Part shown: piece after piece, positions 1 through 7,372 of the stretch | How positions within the stretch are numbered: position 1 is the stretch's first letter | Layout of the letters: each line of letters opens with the position of its first letter | Assembly: GCA_020350865.1 (NCBI GenBank) | Contig: CP070726.1 | Coordinates: 797,889 to 810,841 of the forward strand | Source of the DNA: Thermoplasmata archaeon | GTDB lineage: Archaea; Thermoplasmatota; Thermoplasmata; GCA-020350865 | Direction of reading: 5' to 3' | DNA length: 12,953 nt | Translations under genes and position numbers: made by a program | The notes under the pieces: model-generated | The model's input: the letters and a program-made list of their open reading frames with translations, nothing else | What the model was told of the DNA's origin: nothing | The model's database searches: none

Positions 1-441
1 TACATTCCGGAGGACCCGCCGGATATCGGCTCCAAACCCGTTTGGATATACTTAAAATCAGAAAACGACAGCCGAAATGAAGTCCATCACACCTTCAATG
101 TCCAGCAGTCCATAAAGCGCGACAGCGATCATTGGAATCATGTGGAGCCCTGGGGAGTGGAGCTGGACGAGCATTTTATCGGACTCCCATTTGAAATTAC
201 TTTACATATCACAGATCGGGGCAGTGATGACGAGAACTTGACCTACACTTATGGCACACAGGTTGTTAATAAGACATACCTCAACAATCCACCAGACCCG
301 GACCCATATCCCTCTCCGGAGCTCAGCCCTCGGGATATCGTAGACACAACAGTTATGATATATGAAGGTCCTGGGAACCTATCCTTACTTGTTGAAGACG
401 ATGATGACGGAACGGCACACGCATATCTAGATATCTCCTAG
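1..441 (+). CDS. C-terminal end of a secreted protein with a degenerate PKD-like domain (partial, 5' end outside window)
   Basis: The frame is open from the first base and ends with TAG, giving 146 residues of a longer protein. The part from about residue 60 reads as one beta-sandwich domain of the PKD type found in archaeal surface proteins. It has the strand FEITLHITDRGSDD (64-77), a proline-rich loop with DPYPSPE (101-107), and a final strand after VEDDDDG (131-137). In most PKD domains the middle holds a W-x-W-GDGT core; here that place reads LTYTYGTQ, so the core has degenerated. There is no transmembrane helix or sorting motif after the domain, so this protein is either freely secreted or anchored at its missing N-terminus. 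It converges on the carbamoyltransferase gene with a 61-base gap. The PKD-like fold is fairly secure; the function of the whole protein cannot be judged from this fragment. Confidence 0.75.
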   Translation, partial: YIPEDPPDIGSKPVWIYLKSENDSRNEVHHTFNVQQSIKRDSDHWNHVEPWGVELDEHFIGLPFEITLHITDRGSDDENLTYTYGTQVVNKTYLNNPPDPDPYPSPELSPRDIVDTTVMIYEGPGNLSLLVEDDDDGTAHAYLDIS

Positions 442-473
442 ATACGAGTTGTTCCCGAATAATAATATCGGTG

Positions 474-485
474 TCTTTTATTTTA
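474..485 (+). terminator. T-rich possible terminator after the PKD-like gene
   Basis: A T-rich run (TCTTTTATTTTA) lies 33 bases past the stop codon in the convergent gap. Archaeal RNA polymerase can stop at T-runs without a strong hairpin. No clear stem is visible, so this rests on composition alone. Confidence 0.3.
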
Positions 486-502
486 GATGATCTGGAAAAT
501 AC

Positions 503-2263
503 CTATACGTCCACCCTTGAAATGAGGATATCGTTGCAGAGCAGCATGTCCAAGCCCGAGTTCTCGAACGTGTATATGGCATCCTTGGGTGAGCAGACTA
601 TTGGGTATCCGTGGAGGTTGAAGGAGGTGTTGAGAATGGCTCCGATGTTGGTAATTTTGTGAAACTCGTCGATTATCTCGTGGTATGGTCTGTTCGCCTG
701 ATCGAATAGCACCTGCGGCCTCGCAGAAAAATCATAAGGGTGTATGGCAGCGCATATATGCTCCCTTGCAAGATCCGTGGTCTCGAAGGCTAAGGTCATA
801 AACGGTGCATGCAATCCCTTTGGATTGAGGAGGTAGCTCTCTTCACTCTTTTTTAGGATCGTGGGTGTAAAGGGCATCCAGAAGTCCCTCTGTTTAATCT
901 GCTCGTTGAGGGTCCTGACATTGTTTATGTCCGAGGGATTGGCCATGATGGTCCTGTTGCCCAGTGCCCTGGCACCAAATTCCATCCTGCCTGAAAGGCG
1001 GGCGATGATCCTGTTTTCTGCCAGTTTTTCGGCGATGAATTTCGCATCCACCCCTTCCCTTATACTGTATTTGTTCTTTAATCCTACCTCACGAATGGCA
1101 TCATGGATTTCAGTGTTCGAAAATTCGGGTCCCAGGTACGTGTCCTTCAGGGGTTTTATTTTTCGCTTATCAATACTGTGTTCATCGCAGTAATCAGCCA
1201 TGACTTTATACGCGGCACCGACCCCTGTGGATTCATCGCCTCCGCTGGGTGCAACAAATACATTCTCAACCTCGGACATTTTAGCAATGGCCATATTTCC
1301 TTTGACGTTCATGGCCACGCCCCCGCTGAATGTCACGATTTTAATACCGGTTCTCTCGATGGCGTTCTTCACCCACTTTGTAAGGGAATCCTCAAGGAAC
1401 TTTTGCAAAGCCCCTGCGATCCAGTCGAACCTGTGCCCAACAAGTTTCTCACGAAGGTGCAGGTACAGTGGTTTGTACCTCAGATCCATTCCACTGAATT
1501 TCAGGCCGTCCACATGTACCAGTTCATTGAAAACAGGAAAGGCCCTCATCGTATCCTTTAATTTTGCATAGGGTGCAAGGCCCATGACCTTGTACTCATG
1601 CTCCCCAGGCTTGAATCCGAGAAGGAGGGTGGTGTTTGCGTACACAGCACCGATTGATGGAAAGGAAGGGTCCTTTTCTATGCGTTCGAACTTTCCATCA
1701 ATAACTGAGGAGACGGATGCGGAAAGTCCGTCCCCGTACTCATCGCATGTTAGAACCAGACAGTCATCTCTTATAGGGCTCGCATAGTAAGCATAATATC
1801 CATGGGCTATATGATGCTCCACCACTTTTATCTTGGACTCTGGAATGTCAAGATGCTTTGTGATTCTCTTTTTTCTCTCGGCTAGGAGTGCTTGGCCCCT
1901 TGTACTCTCCTTTTCCTTGTACCTCTTTTCAAGATACGGATGAACCATTTCCCTCACAGTCTCGGGGACATGCCTCTCCCACTTCCTCTTCTCAAAGGCC
2001 TCCACTTTTGAGGCTATGAGCTTCTGGGGATCCAAGTTGTAGCTCTCCGGAATCTCCACCCTGAAGCCCTGAGCTGCCACCGCATCCAGATCCTCTGCGT
2101 TTATCTGGCCTTGTTTCAGACAGAATTCGATGGCCTTCTCTGGATATCCTGCCCAGTTCTTCTTTCTCTGGAATCTCTCCTCACTGACACATGCAACGAT
2201 TTCTCCGTCCTTCATCAAGCAGGCCGTGGCATTGTGCCCCTCGTGCAATCCAAGTATGTTCAT
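503..2263 (-). CDS. Carbamoyltransferase of the NodU/CmcH/TobZ family
   Basis: A 586-residue protein, the normal length for O-carbamoyltransferases that move a carbamoyl group from carbamoyl phosphate, via carbamoyl-AMP, onto a hydroxyl of a sugar or antibiotic. The Kae1-like part starts with ILGLHEGHNATACL (3-16). It has an H-x3-H metal pair at H150/H154, DEYGDG (174-179), SGGVAMN (313-319) and GGDESTGVGAA (341-351), whose D343 fits the remaining metal ligand. The C-terminal domain has GRMEFGARALGNR (425-437) and NTSFNLHGYP (545-554). All catalytic landmarks are present, so it should be active. The longest frame begins at 2338, but I chose ATG 2263: homology begins there, GGTG sits five bases upstream, and a TATA box lies within the longer version. 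It follows the flippase gene on the same strand, 129 bases downstream, which points to a glycan hydroxyl as acceptor. The exact acceptor is unknown. Confidence 0.93.
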   Translation of the reverse strand: MNILGLHEGHNATACLMKDGEIVACVSEERFQRKKNWAGYPEKAIEFCLKQGQINAEDLDAVAAQGFRVEIPESYNLDPQKLIASKVEAFEKRKWERHVPETVREMVHPYLEKRYKEKESTRGQALLAERKKRITKHLDIPESKIKVVEHHIAHGYYAYYASPIRDDCLVLTCDEYGDGLSASVSSVIDGKFERIEKDPSFPSIGAVYANTTLLLGFKPGEHEYKVMGLAPYAKLKDTMRAFPVFNELVHVDGLKFSGMDLRYKPLYLHLREKLVGHRFDWIAGALQKFLEDSLTKWVKNAIERTGIKIVTFSGGVAMNVKGNMAIAKMSEVENVFVAPSGGDESTGVGAAYKVMADYCDEHSIDKRKIKPLKDTYLGPEFSNTEIHDAIREVGLKNKYSIREGVDAKFIAEKLAENRIIARLSGRMEFGARALGNRTIMANPSDINNVRTLNEQIKQRDFWMPFTPTILKKSEESYLLNPKGLHAPFMTLAFETTDLAREHICAAIHPYDFSARPQVLFDQANRPYHEIIDEFHKITNIGAILNTSFNLHGYPIVCSPKDAIYTFENSGLDMLLCNDILISRVDV

Positions 2264-2306
2264 TACCTCACCCGCCTTCGTTTCTGGCTGGTAATTATGA
2301 TATCCT

Positions 2307-2314
2307 ATTTTAAA
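2307..2314 (-). promoter_or_regulatory. TATA box for the carbamoyltransferase gene
   Basis: On the minus strand this reads TTTAAAAT. Its centre is about 47 bases upstream of ATG 2263. With the usual spacing of about 25 bases, transcription would start near 2284, leaving a leader of about 20 bases that contains the GGTG site. The box lies inside the longer reading frame, which argues against the upstream start. Confidence 0.5.
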
Positions 2315-2340
2315 CTTTGTATTATTTTCATAGAACAATA

Positions 2341-2360
2341 AATTGAATAAAAATTGATTA
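2341..2360 (-). terminator. Possible T-rich terminator of the flippase gene
   Basis: On the minus strand this region carries a TTTTTATT run, about 33 to 52 bases after the flippase stop and just ahead of the carbamoyltransferase TATA box. Its placement suggests that the two genes can be transcribed separately. The evidence is composition and position only. Confidence 0.35.
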
Positions 2361-2392
2361 ACAACGAGGGGTCAAGGAAATGGAATTGTGGA

Positions 2393-3964
2393 TCAACCCT
2401 TGGATTCCTTGTCCTTAAGTTCGGTGGCCACATATCGGCCCATACCCTTGGGATTTAGTATATCTAAGAACAGCTTCAGATCATCCTTTGTGAACTCCTT
2501 GAACAGGCTTAGTATCATTACATAGATGGCGATGCCGAGTAGGCTGACCCCTCCAAGCAGGACGATATAAAGCAACAGTTCGAGGACCCCTGCACCGAAG
2601 GGTTCGTACATTTCCCATATAGAGAAAGTGCTGGTCAGATAAAAGAGGAAGGCCCCCATTATTACCGCTGCTGTGATATGCAGCAGAATTCTCGGATTCC
2701 ATCTGGTATCTGTAAATTTTTTGGCATAGTGCTTGAACATTATCAAACCGAATACAGCCGAAATGGCCGTGGCAAGAGCCGCTCCCTCGGTCCCTAATCC
2801 AAACAGGTTGATGCCAAGGGTCTTGATATCCTTGGGTATGAGGATAAAGTTCAATCCCACATTTATAGCGTGCATTGCAATGGATATCTTGGCACTGAGA
2901 CCCGGTTTGTCCACCCCCATCAGTTGATTGAAGAATATCAACCAGAAACACGTGACAACGGCGTATACCGTCATTATCTGGAGCACGACATATGCGTTCT
3001 CGGATAGGTCGGGGCCGAAGAGTCGGAGAAAGGGCTTACTAAAAACGATCAAGAGCGCTGCGCATGGTATTACGACCAAGGATACATATCTTTCAGCAGA
3101 AGAAGTCAATCGCTTGACCTCCTCGTGTTCATTCTTCCCGTGGTGTTTGGAGAGCGTCGGAAAAAGGAGCATGGTCACGGCCAAGGACATGCTTATCAGG
3201 AACGTCGTGAGCTTTTGTACGCCAAAGTAATATCCCACATATCTTGATCCCCAGAACAACTGCAGCATGACCTTGTCAACATTCAGGGAAATGATGACGA
3301 TGCCCGAGGAGATGGCAAGTGGAAGGGCGAATTTCCTGTATTTTACGAACAATTCAGCATCGAACTTTCCGATGGGATAGCCACGGAATAAGATGAAAGC
3401 GGTAACAAGGATGGCGAGCACACCCAGCAGGTATGAACCCGCCAAGGCTAAAACTCCAAAGGAGGCCAAGGCCACTGCAATGGCCACCGGAACCCGGGTG
3501 AGGGGTTCCAGTAGAGTTGGAATTTGCTGTTTCGCAGTTTCCCTTCTCGCTCCATACGTTGCCAGGGGAATACTGGTCAGACCAAAGACAATGTAATACA
3601 ATATGAAAATATAAATCACGGGTTCGTGATACGGAGACTCAAAACCCCTGCCCAGCGCGAATTTCCAAATAAAAACGCTGGCCAAAACGCATATTGCCAT
3701 GATGGAAATGAGAATAAATTTGATCACGTAGAATGTTCCGATGCAACGCCCGAGGTCTCTGCCTTCCGAGACTCTCTTCGTATGGGCTGCACCGAACCCC
3801 ATATCAGCAATGAATGTGAAAAGCCCGACAAAGGCTAGACCGAAGCCAATGATTCCGTAATCCTCTGCTCCCATGTAACGCCATATGAAGAACAGTGCAA
3901 CATACCCGAGTATGCTCCCCGCCACCATGTTGAGGAACACGAGAAAGGACTTCCTTGCAATCAA
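2393..3964 (-). CDS. Wzx-type polysaccharide (lipid-linked oligosaccharide) flippase, MOP superfamily
   Basis: A 523-residue, strongly hydrophobic protein with roughly 14 membrane helices, as expected for the RfbX/Wzx branch of the MOP exporters. These move lipid-linked oligosaccharides from the inner to the outer face of the membrane. The first helix follows a basic ARKS start. A typical first-loop motif, YMGAEDYGIIGFG, comes next, then ADMGFGAAHTKRVSEG, matching family patterns around helix 2. The soluble tail ends with DILNPKGMGRYV, seen in archaeal members. The longest frame begins with ATG at 4045, but its extra 27 residues are proline-rich and unlike the family, and a TATA box lies within them. 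I chose TTG 3964, seven bases after a GGTGA site. It lies upstream of a carbamoyltransferase and diverges from a large surface-protein gene, which suits surface glycan or glycoprotein assembly. Which glycan it carries cannot be told. Confidence 0.9.
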   Translation of the reverse strand: MIARKSFLVFLNMVAGSILGYVALFFIWRYMGAEDYGIIGFGLAFVGLFTFIADMGFGAAHTKRVSEGRDLGRCIGTFYVIKFILISIMAICVLASVFIWKFALGRGFESPYHEPVIYIFILYYIVFGLTSIPLATYGARRETAKQQIPTLLEPLTRVPVAIAVALASFGVLALAGSYLLGVLAILVTAFILFRGYPIGKFDAELFVKYRKFALPLAISSGIVIISLNVDKVMLQLFWGSRYVGYYFGVQKLTTFLISMSLAVTMLLFPTLSKHHGKNEHEEVKRLTSSAERYVSLVVIPCAALLIVFSKPFLRLFGPDLSENAYVVLQIMTVYAVVTCFWLIFFNQLMGVDKPGLSAKISIAMHAINVGLNFILIPKDIKTLGINLFGLGTEGAALATAISAVFGLIMFKHYAKKFTDTRWNPRILLHITAAVIMGAFLFYLTSTFSIWEMYEPFGAGVLELLLYIVLLGGVSLLGIAIYVMILSLFKEFTKDDLKLFLDILNPKGMGRYVATELKDKESKG

Positions 3965-3971
3965 CGCGCAT

Positions 3972-3976
3972 TCACC
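3972..3976 (-). promoter_or_regulatory. Ribosome-binding site that fixes the TTG start of the flippase
   Basis: On the minus strand this is GGTGA, followed by seven bases and then TTG at 3964. GGTGA pairs with the conserved 3' end of archaeal 16S rRNA. No comparable site precedes the ATG at 4045. Confidence 0.6.
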
Positions 3977-4000
3977 TTGCGGCGGAAAAGGAGGAAGGGG

Positions 4001-4008
4001 TTTAAAAA
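4001..4008 (-). promoter_or_regulatory. TATA box of the flippase gene
   Basis: On the minus strand this reads TTTTTAAA. Its centre is about 40 bases upstream of TTG 3964, predicting a transcript start near 3979 and a leader of about 15 bases holding the GGTGA site. It lies within the longer reading frame and so supports the shorter protein. Confidence 0.5.
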
Positions 4009-4049
4009 GGTAACTAAGCCGGGAAAACCGCCAAATTACGGCCATTGGA

Positions 4050-4079
4050 CCGAAAGATTAATTACCAAAAGATAACATT
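4050..4079 (+). promoter_or_regulatory. Promoter block of the first thioredoxin-like surface gene, copy A
   Basis: This block begins CCGAAA, resembling a BRE element, followed by the TATA-like ATTAATTA. It matches the block at 7272-7301 at 23 of 30 positions with no gap. The predicted transcript start is near 4085, giving a leader of about 45 bases before ATG 4130. A second TATA-like stretch within ACATTATAATG (4075-4085) could be an alternative box with a shorter leader. Confidence 0.5.
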
Positions 4080-4129
4080 ATAATGACTCAGCATATTTGA
4101 GGTATACTCAGCTCTCTAGGGGGTTTTGA

Positions 4130-7100
4130 ATGATAAAAAGTGGACTATCCAATAAGATATGTTCAGCGATTGTCGTATTCGCACTATGCGCAGGCTTATT
4201 TTCGATATGTATCCTCAATTTGAACACCTTGTCAATGAATGTCAAAGCCGATCCCCCGGCGGGTTACAACCACAGACCCATAGATGAATTTTTTACCAGT
4301 CTTGCCTGTGGACCTTGTGTGGACTTGGCAGACCCGGTCCAAGATGAAGTCTGGAAGGAATGGGGTTATGATTCTGCGGTGCGGTATAATTGGGTGGTCT
4401 TTCACACCTATGCACCAGATCCCGATGATCTTTCAACCGAAGATGGAAGGGACCGCCAATCACTTTACAATCCCGCGCTGACTAATCCTACCATTATCTA
4501 CGATGGTGGATATATCAAGGGAAGCACCGCGGATGATGCGGAGGAAACCAAGGGATACTTCGATGACTGTGGTACAAGGGATGTGGAAAGGGAAATCGAG
4601 GTATATATCGAGCAGGAGTACGTTACCGAAGGGATAGAATTCCATTATCAGGTACAGTATCTTGGAGGAGAGGGCACCATACCCGATGGCACCCCCACAG
4701 TTGATGATATTACGGCCTCGATTTATATCTTTGTGGTGGAGGATAATGTAACTGCATACAGCACTGTTATTGATGAGAATTATTTATGCCACAATGTCTT
4801 CAGAGAATATGCCCTTGAGCTTGAAACTCAACTAATGGAGGTCGGGGATTGGATCAACGGTTCAGTTGTATGGCCATGGCCTTCCTCCGAACCCACGATT
4901 CCCATACAGCCCCATCTGGTTAAGGGCATAATCGGGGTGTACGACGAAGAGGATACGAACTCGGGGGACCCAACAGTAAATGCACCAAGGCTTTCCAATT
5001 CTGCAAATTACATCTCCACGATATGGGACTGGGGAGAAGAAGCCCCCACCATATCCAATGTTCAGATCAACCGAGATAATTTTAATTTGACGATTTCTGC
5101 AGATCTTACCGATCCCGATGGCATATCATCTGCATGGTTGATTTACAATGTCACAGATAGTGCCTACAACTGGACAACATTGGAGATGGATATAGCTGGC
5201 GGGAATCAGGCATCTGTTACATTCACCGAGACCAGGGAAACTGTTGTGGATTACACGATTTTGGCGTTTGATAACAATCACCTGCAAAGTCAAACCCGAC
5301 CTGAGCACTATTCCCTGAATGTTCCCCCGGCCGAAATCACCGATCTTGCAGCGACACCGGGTTCAGTTGAAGGAGAGGTGAACCTGACATGGACTGCTCC
5401 AGGTGACAATGCAAGTGAAGGAACAGCATCCAAATACCATATAAGGTACTCTGCTTCCGACAGCATCACGGAGGCTAACTGGGATTCAGCCATTAGTATT
5501 ACAGATCCACCCACACCGCAGATAGCCGGAAGTACAGAGAAATTTACGGTGGGAGGCCTGACACCAGATGCGACCTACTATTTTGCAATAAAAGCTGAGG
5601 ATGCTGTGGGAAATATCGGCGCAATTTCCAACAGTCCAAGCGCACTTGCCCCCTCAGATCCCGGTGATGTTACCCCCCCTGAAAAAATCGACAATTTACA
5701 GGCCGAACCGGGCGAGAATGCAGGAGAGGTGATATTGACTTGGACGGCTGTGGGTGATGACGGCAATACTGGAACCGCATCTAAGTATTATATCAAATAC
5801 TCACAGAACAAGATATCCACAGAAAGTGATTGGGATTCGGCGACTACGGAGCCAAATACCATAACACCCAGAGCGGCGGGAAGCCAGGAAAGTTTTACAA
5901 TTGATCAGCTAGATCCGGACGATATCCTCTATTTTGCGGTAAGGGCCGAGGATGATATGGAGCTCGTGGGGTCGATATCGAACAGTCCGAGTGTAACCGT
6001 TCCCGGAGCCGATGTTACAGCCCCTGCAAAAATTACCAATTTGGCGGCGACTCCGGGTGAGAATGAGGGTGAGATTACCCTAACGTGGACTGCACCTGGA
6101 GATGACGGCAATTCGGGCGGAAAGGCGGCAAAATATGAGGTTAAATATTCGCTTTCGGATATAACCAATGAGAATGAATTTAACGATGCCACGGGAGTTA
6201 CAGGTGAGCCCACTCCCAAAAATCCCGGGGATACGGAAATATTCACAGTAACAGATTTGACTCCCGATACGGGGTATTATTTAGCAATAGTAACCGAGGA
6301 CGAGGTTCCAAATCCGTCAGCTGTTTCGGATAGTGCATATGGTGTAGCAGCAAGCGCTCCGCAGGGAGTCATTGCGTTTTCAGATATTTTCCATACTCCA
6401 ACGAATCCAACCGAGGATGATGAGGTTACGATATCGGCCACCGTGGTTGGCGAAAATACCATTGAATCAGTCAAGTTGGAATACTGTAAGGGTGATTTAT
6501 GTTATCCCCCTGTTTCCATGGAAACCACAGGTGATGATATCTATTCCGTAGATCTTGGACAATTGGAGGCAGGGAAATATCATTACACAGTAAAAGCGGA
6601 GGACGATTCGGGAAAGGAAGGCGAATCAAATGAAGGGTCATTTACCGTATCTGAAGGACAGACCAGCGAAGTGGATACCGACGGCGACGGTTTTAATGAT
6701 GACGACGACGCCTTCCCGAACGATCCTGCGGCAAGCGTGGATACCGACGGCGACGGCTTCCCCGACGAATGGAACCCCGGTAAAACGGCGGATGATTCCA
6801 CCACCGGCCTCAAACTCGATGCATATCCCGATGACCCTGCAAAATGGGCCACCGAAAAAGAGGAGGAAATCCCATGGTACGAGGAGGAGGACAGCGTGTA
6901 CATGATCGGCATTATACTGCTGGTCATCATCATATTGATAGTAGTAATTGCCATGACGAGAAGATCGAAGAAGACTTCAAAAGCCCCACCCGTTGCCCAG
7001 GCCGTGGCTGTGCCCATCCAGCCGGCCGAAGTCCAGACCGTAGCGGCACCCGTGGCAGTGGCACAACCCGTTGCAGCAGAGCCCGTATTCACTGCATTTC

Positions 7101-7228
7101 AGCCAACGCAGCCGGCCACAGAGGACATCTCCTGCCCGTCATGCGGCACCGTGTTCGCCATTCCTCTTTCGCCCAGACCACTGCAGGTTCAGTGCCCCGG
7201 CTGCGCAATAAAGGGCGTAATCGACTGA
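4130..7228 (+). CDS. Membrane-anchored surface protein: thioredoxin-like head, three FN3 domains, Ca-binding loops, cytoplasmic zinc ribbon
   Basis: A 1032-residue secreted protein. A signal peptide (about 1-40, hydrophobic core 12-31) precedes an Omp28/thioredoxin-like domain with the redox motif CGPC (60-63), NPTIIYDGGY (119-128) with P120 in the cis-proline place, and another cysteine, C147. An Ig-like region (305-398) and three FN3 domains follow (400-507, 517-625, 632-740), each opening with a copy of the same strand, for example GEVNLTWTAPGD. A further Ig-like domain (747-840) begins near PTNPTEDDEVT and holds C786 and C791, which could form a disulfide. Two loops, DTDGDGF (849-855 and 871-877), should bind calcium. 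IPWYEEE (914-920) comes before the membrane helix (924-942) and a basic RRSKK stop. The Pro/Ala/Val tail ends in a zinc ribbon (C1002, C1005, C1022, C1025). Seven NxS/T sequons fall between 206 and 427. Extracellular thiol chemistry is likely; the substrate is unknown. Confidence 0.85.
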   Translation: MIKSGLSNKICSAIVVFALCAGLFSICILNLNTLSMNVKADPPAGYNHRPIDEFFTSLACGPCVDLADPVQDEVWKEWGYDSAVRYNWVVFHTYAPDPDDLSTEDGRDRQSLYNPALTNPTIIYDGGYIKGSTADDAEETKGYFDDCGTRDVEREIEVYIEQEYVTEGIEFHYQVQYLGGEGTIPDGTPTVDDITASIYIFVVEDNVTAYSTVIDENYLCHNVFREYALELETQLMEVGDWINGSVVWPWPSSEPTIPIQPHLVKGIIGVYDEEDTNSGDPTVNAPRLSNSANYISTIWDWGEEAPTISNVQINRDNFNLTISADLTDPDGISSAWLIYNVTDSAYNWTTLEMDIAGGNQASVTFTETRETVVDYTILAFDNNHLQSQTRPEHYSLNVPPAEITDLAATPGSVEGEVNLTWTAPGDNASEGTASKYHIRYSASDSITEANWDSAISITDPPTPQIAGSTEKFTVGGLTPDATYYFAIKAEDAVGNIGAISNSPSALAPSDPGDVTPPEKIDNLQAEPGENAGEVILTWTAVGDDGNTGTASKYYIKYSQNKISTESDWDSATTEPNTITPRAAGSQESFTIDQLDPDDILYFAVRAEDDMELVGSISNSPSVTVPGADVTAPAKITNLAATPGENEGEITLTWTAPGDDGNSGGKAAKYEVKYSLSDITNENEFNDATGVTGEPTPKNPGDTEIFTVTDLTPDTGYYLAIVTEDEVPNPSAVSDSAYGVAASAPQGVIAFSDIFHTPTNPTEDDEVTISATVVGENTIESVKLEYCKGDLCYPPVSMETTGDDIYSVDLGQLEAGKYHYTVKAEDDSGKEGESNEGSFTVSEGQTSEVDTDGDGFNDDDDAFPNDPAASVDTDGDGFPDEWNPGKTADDSTTGLKLDAYPDDPAKWATEKEEEIPWYEEEDSVYMIGIILLVIIILIVVIAMTRRSKKTSKAPPVAQAVAVPIQPAEVQTVAAPVAVAQPVAAEPVFTAFQPTQPATEDISCPSCGTVFAIPLSPRPLQVQCPGCAIKGVID
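5327..6349 (+). repeat. Three tandem FN3 domain repeats within the first surface gene
   Basis: Three copies with a period of 115-117 residues (about 350 bases). They begin at residues 400, 517 and 632 and share the pattern I-x-N/D-L-x-A-x-PG followed by E-x-x-LTWTA-x-GD. The second and third are the closest pair (both PGEN..GE). They are diverged at DNA level, so recent duplication is not evident. Confidence 0.8.
6671..6756 (+). repeat. Perfect 20-bp direct repeat encoding the two calcium loops
   Basis: The 20-base unit at 6671-6690 is repeated exactly at 6737-6756, a spacing of 66 bases or 22 codons. Each copy encodes VDTDGDG, the core of a thrombospondin-3-like calcium loop. The identity at silent positions suggests a recent duplication or gene conversion, as the surrounding codons differ. 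Confidence 0.8.
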
Positions 7229-7271
7229 CGAGAAAGCGATATCAACTATGAGCTTGATGCCAAATGGTCTA

Positions 7272-7301
7272 CCGAAAATTTAATTATAAGAGGACAACAT
7301 T
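7272..7301 (+). promoter_or_regulatory. Promoter block of the second thioredoxin-like surface gene, copy B
   Basis: Starts CCGAAAA and continues with TTTAATTATAA, a good BRE plus TATA arrangement. It matches the block at 4050-4079 at 23 of 30 positions without gaps. The expected transcript start is near 7307, leaving a leader of about 65 bases before ATG 7373. It gives the second gene its own promoter even though both genes run in the same direction only 144 bases apart. Confidence 0.55.
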
Positions 7302-7372
7302 TGATAACAGTCCATTGGAGGACTCAAGGAGTTGAAGGTGTATCACACGACATCTGAGGGAAAGGGTCGAAC

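Noticed and set aside
2264..2338. 25-residue N-terminal extension of the carbamoyltransferase
   Set aside because: Family homology begins at ATG 2263, which has a GGTG site; a TATA box lies within the extension.
6583..7092. Minus-strand frame of 169 codons under the calcium-loop and membrane region
   Set aside because: Its Ser/Ala/Thr-rich product is the mirror of Asp/Gly-rich codons on the plus strand.
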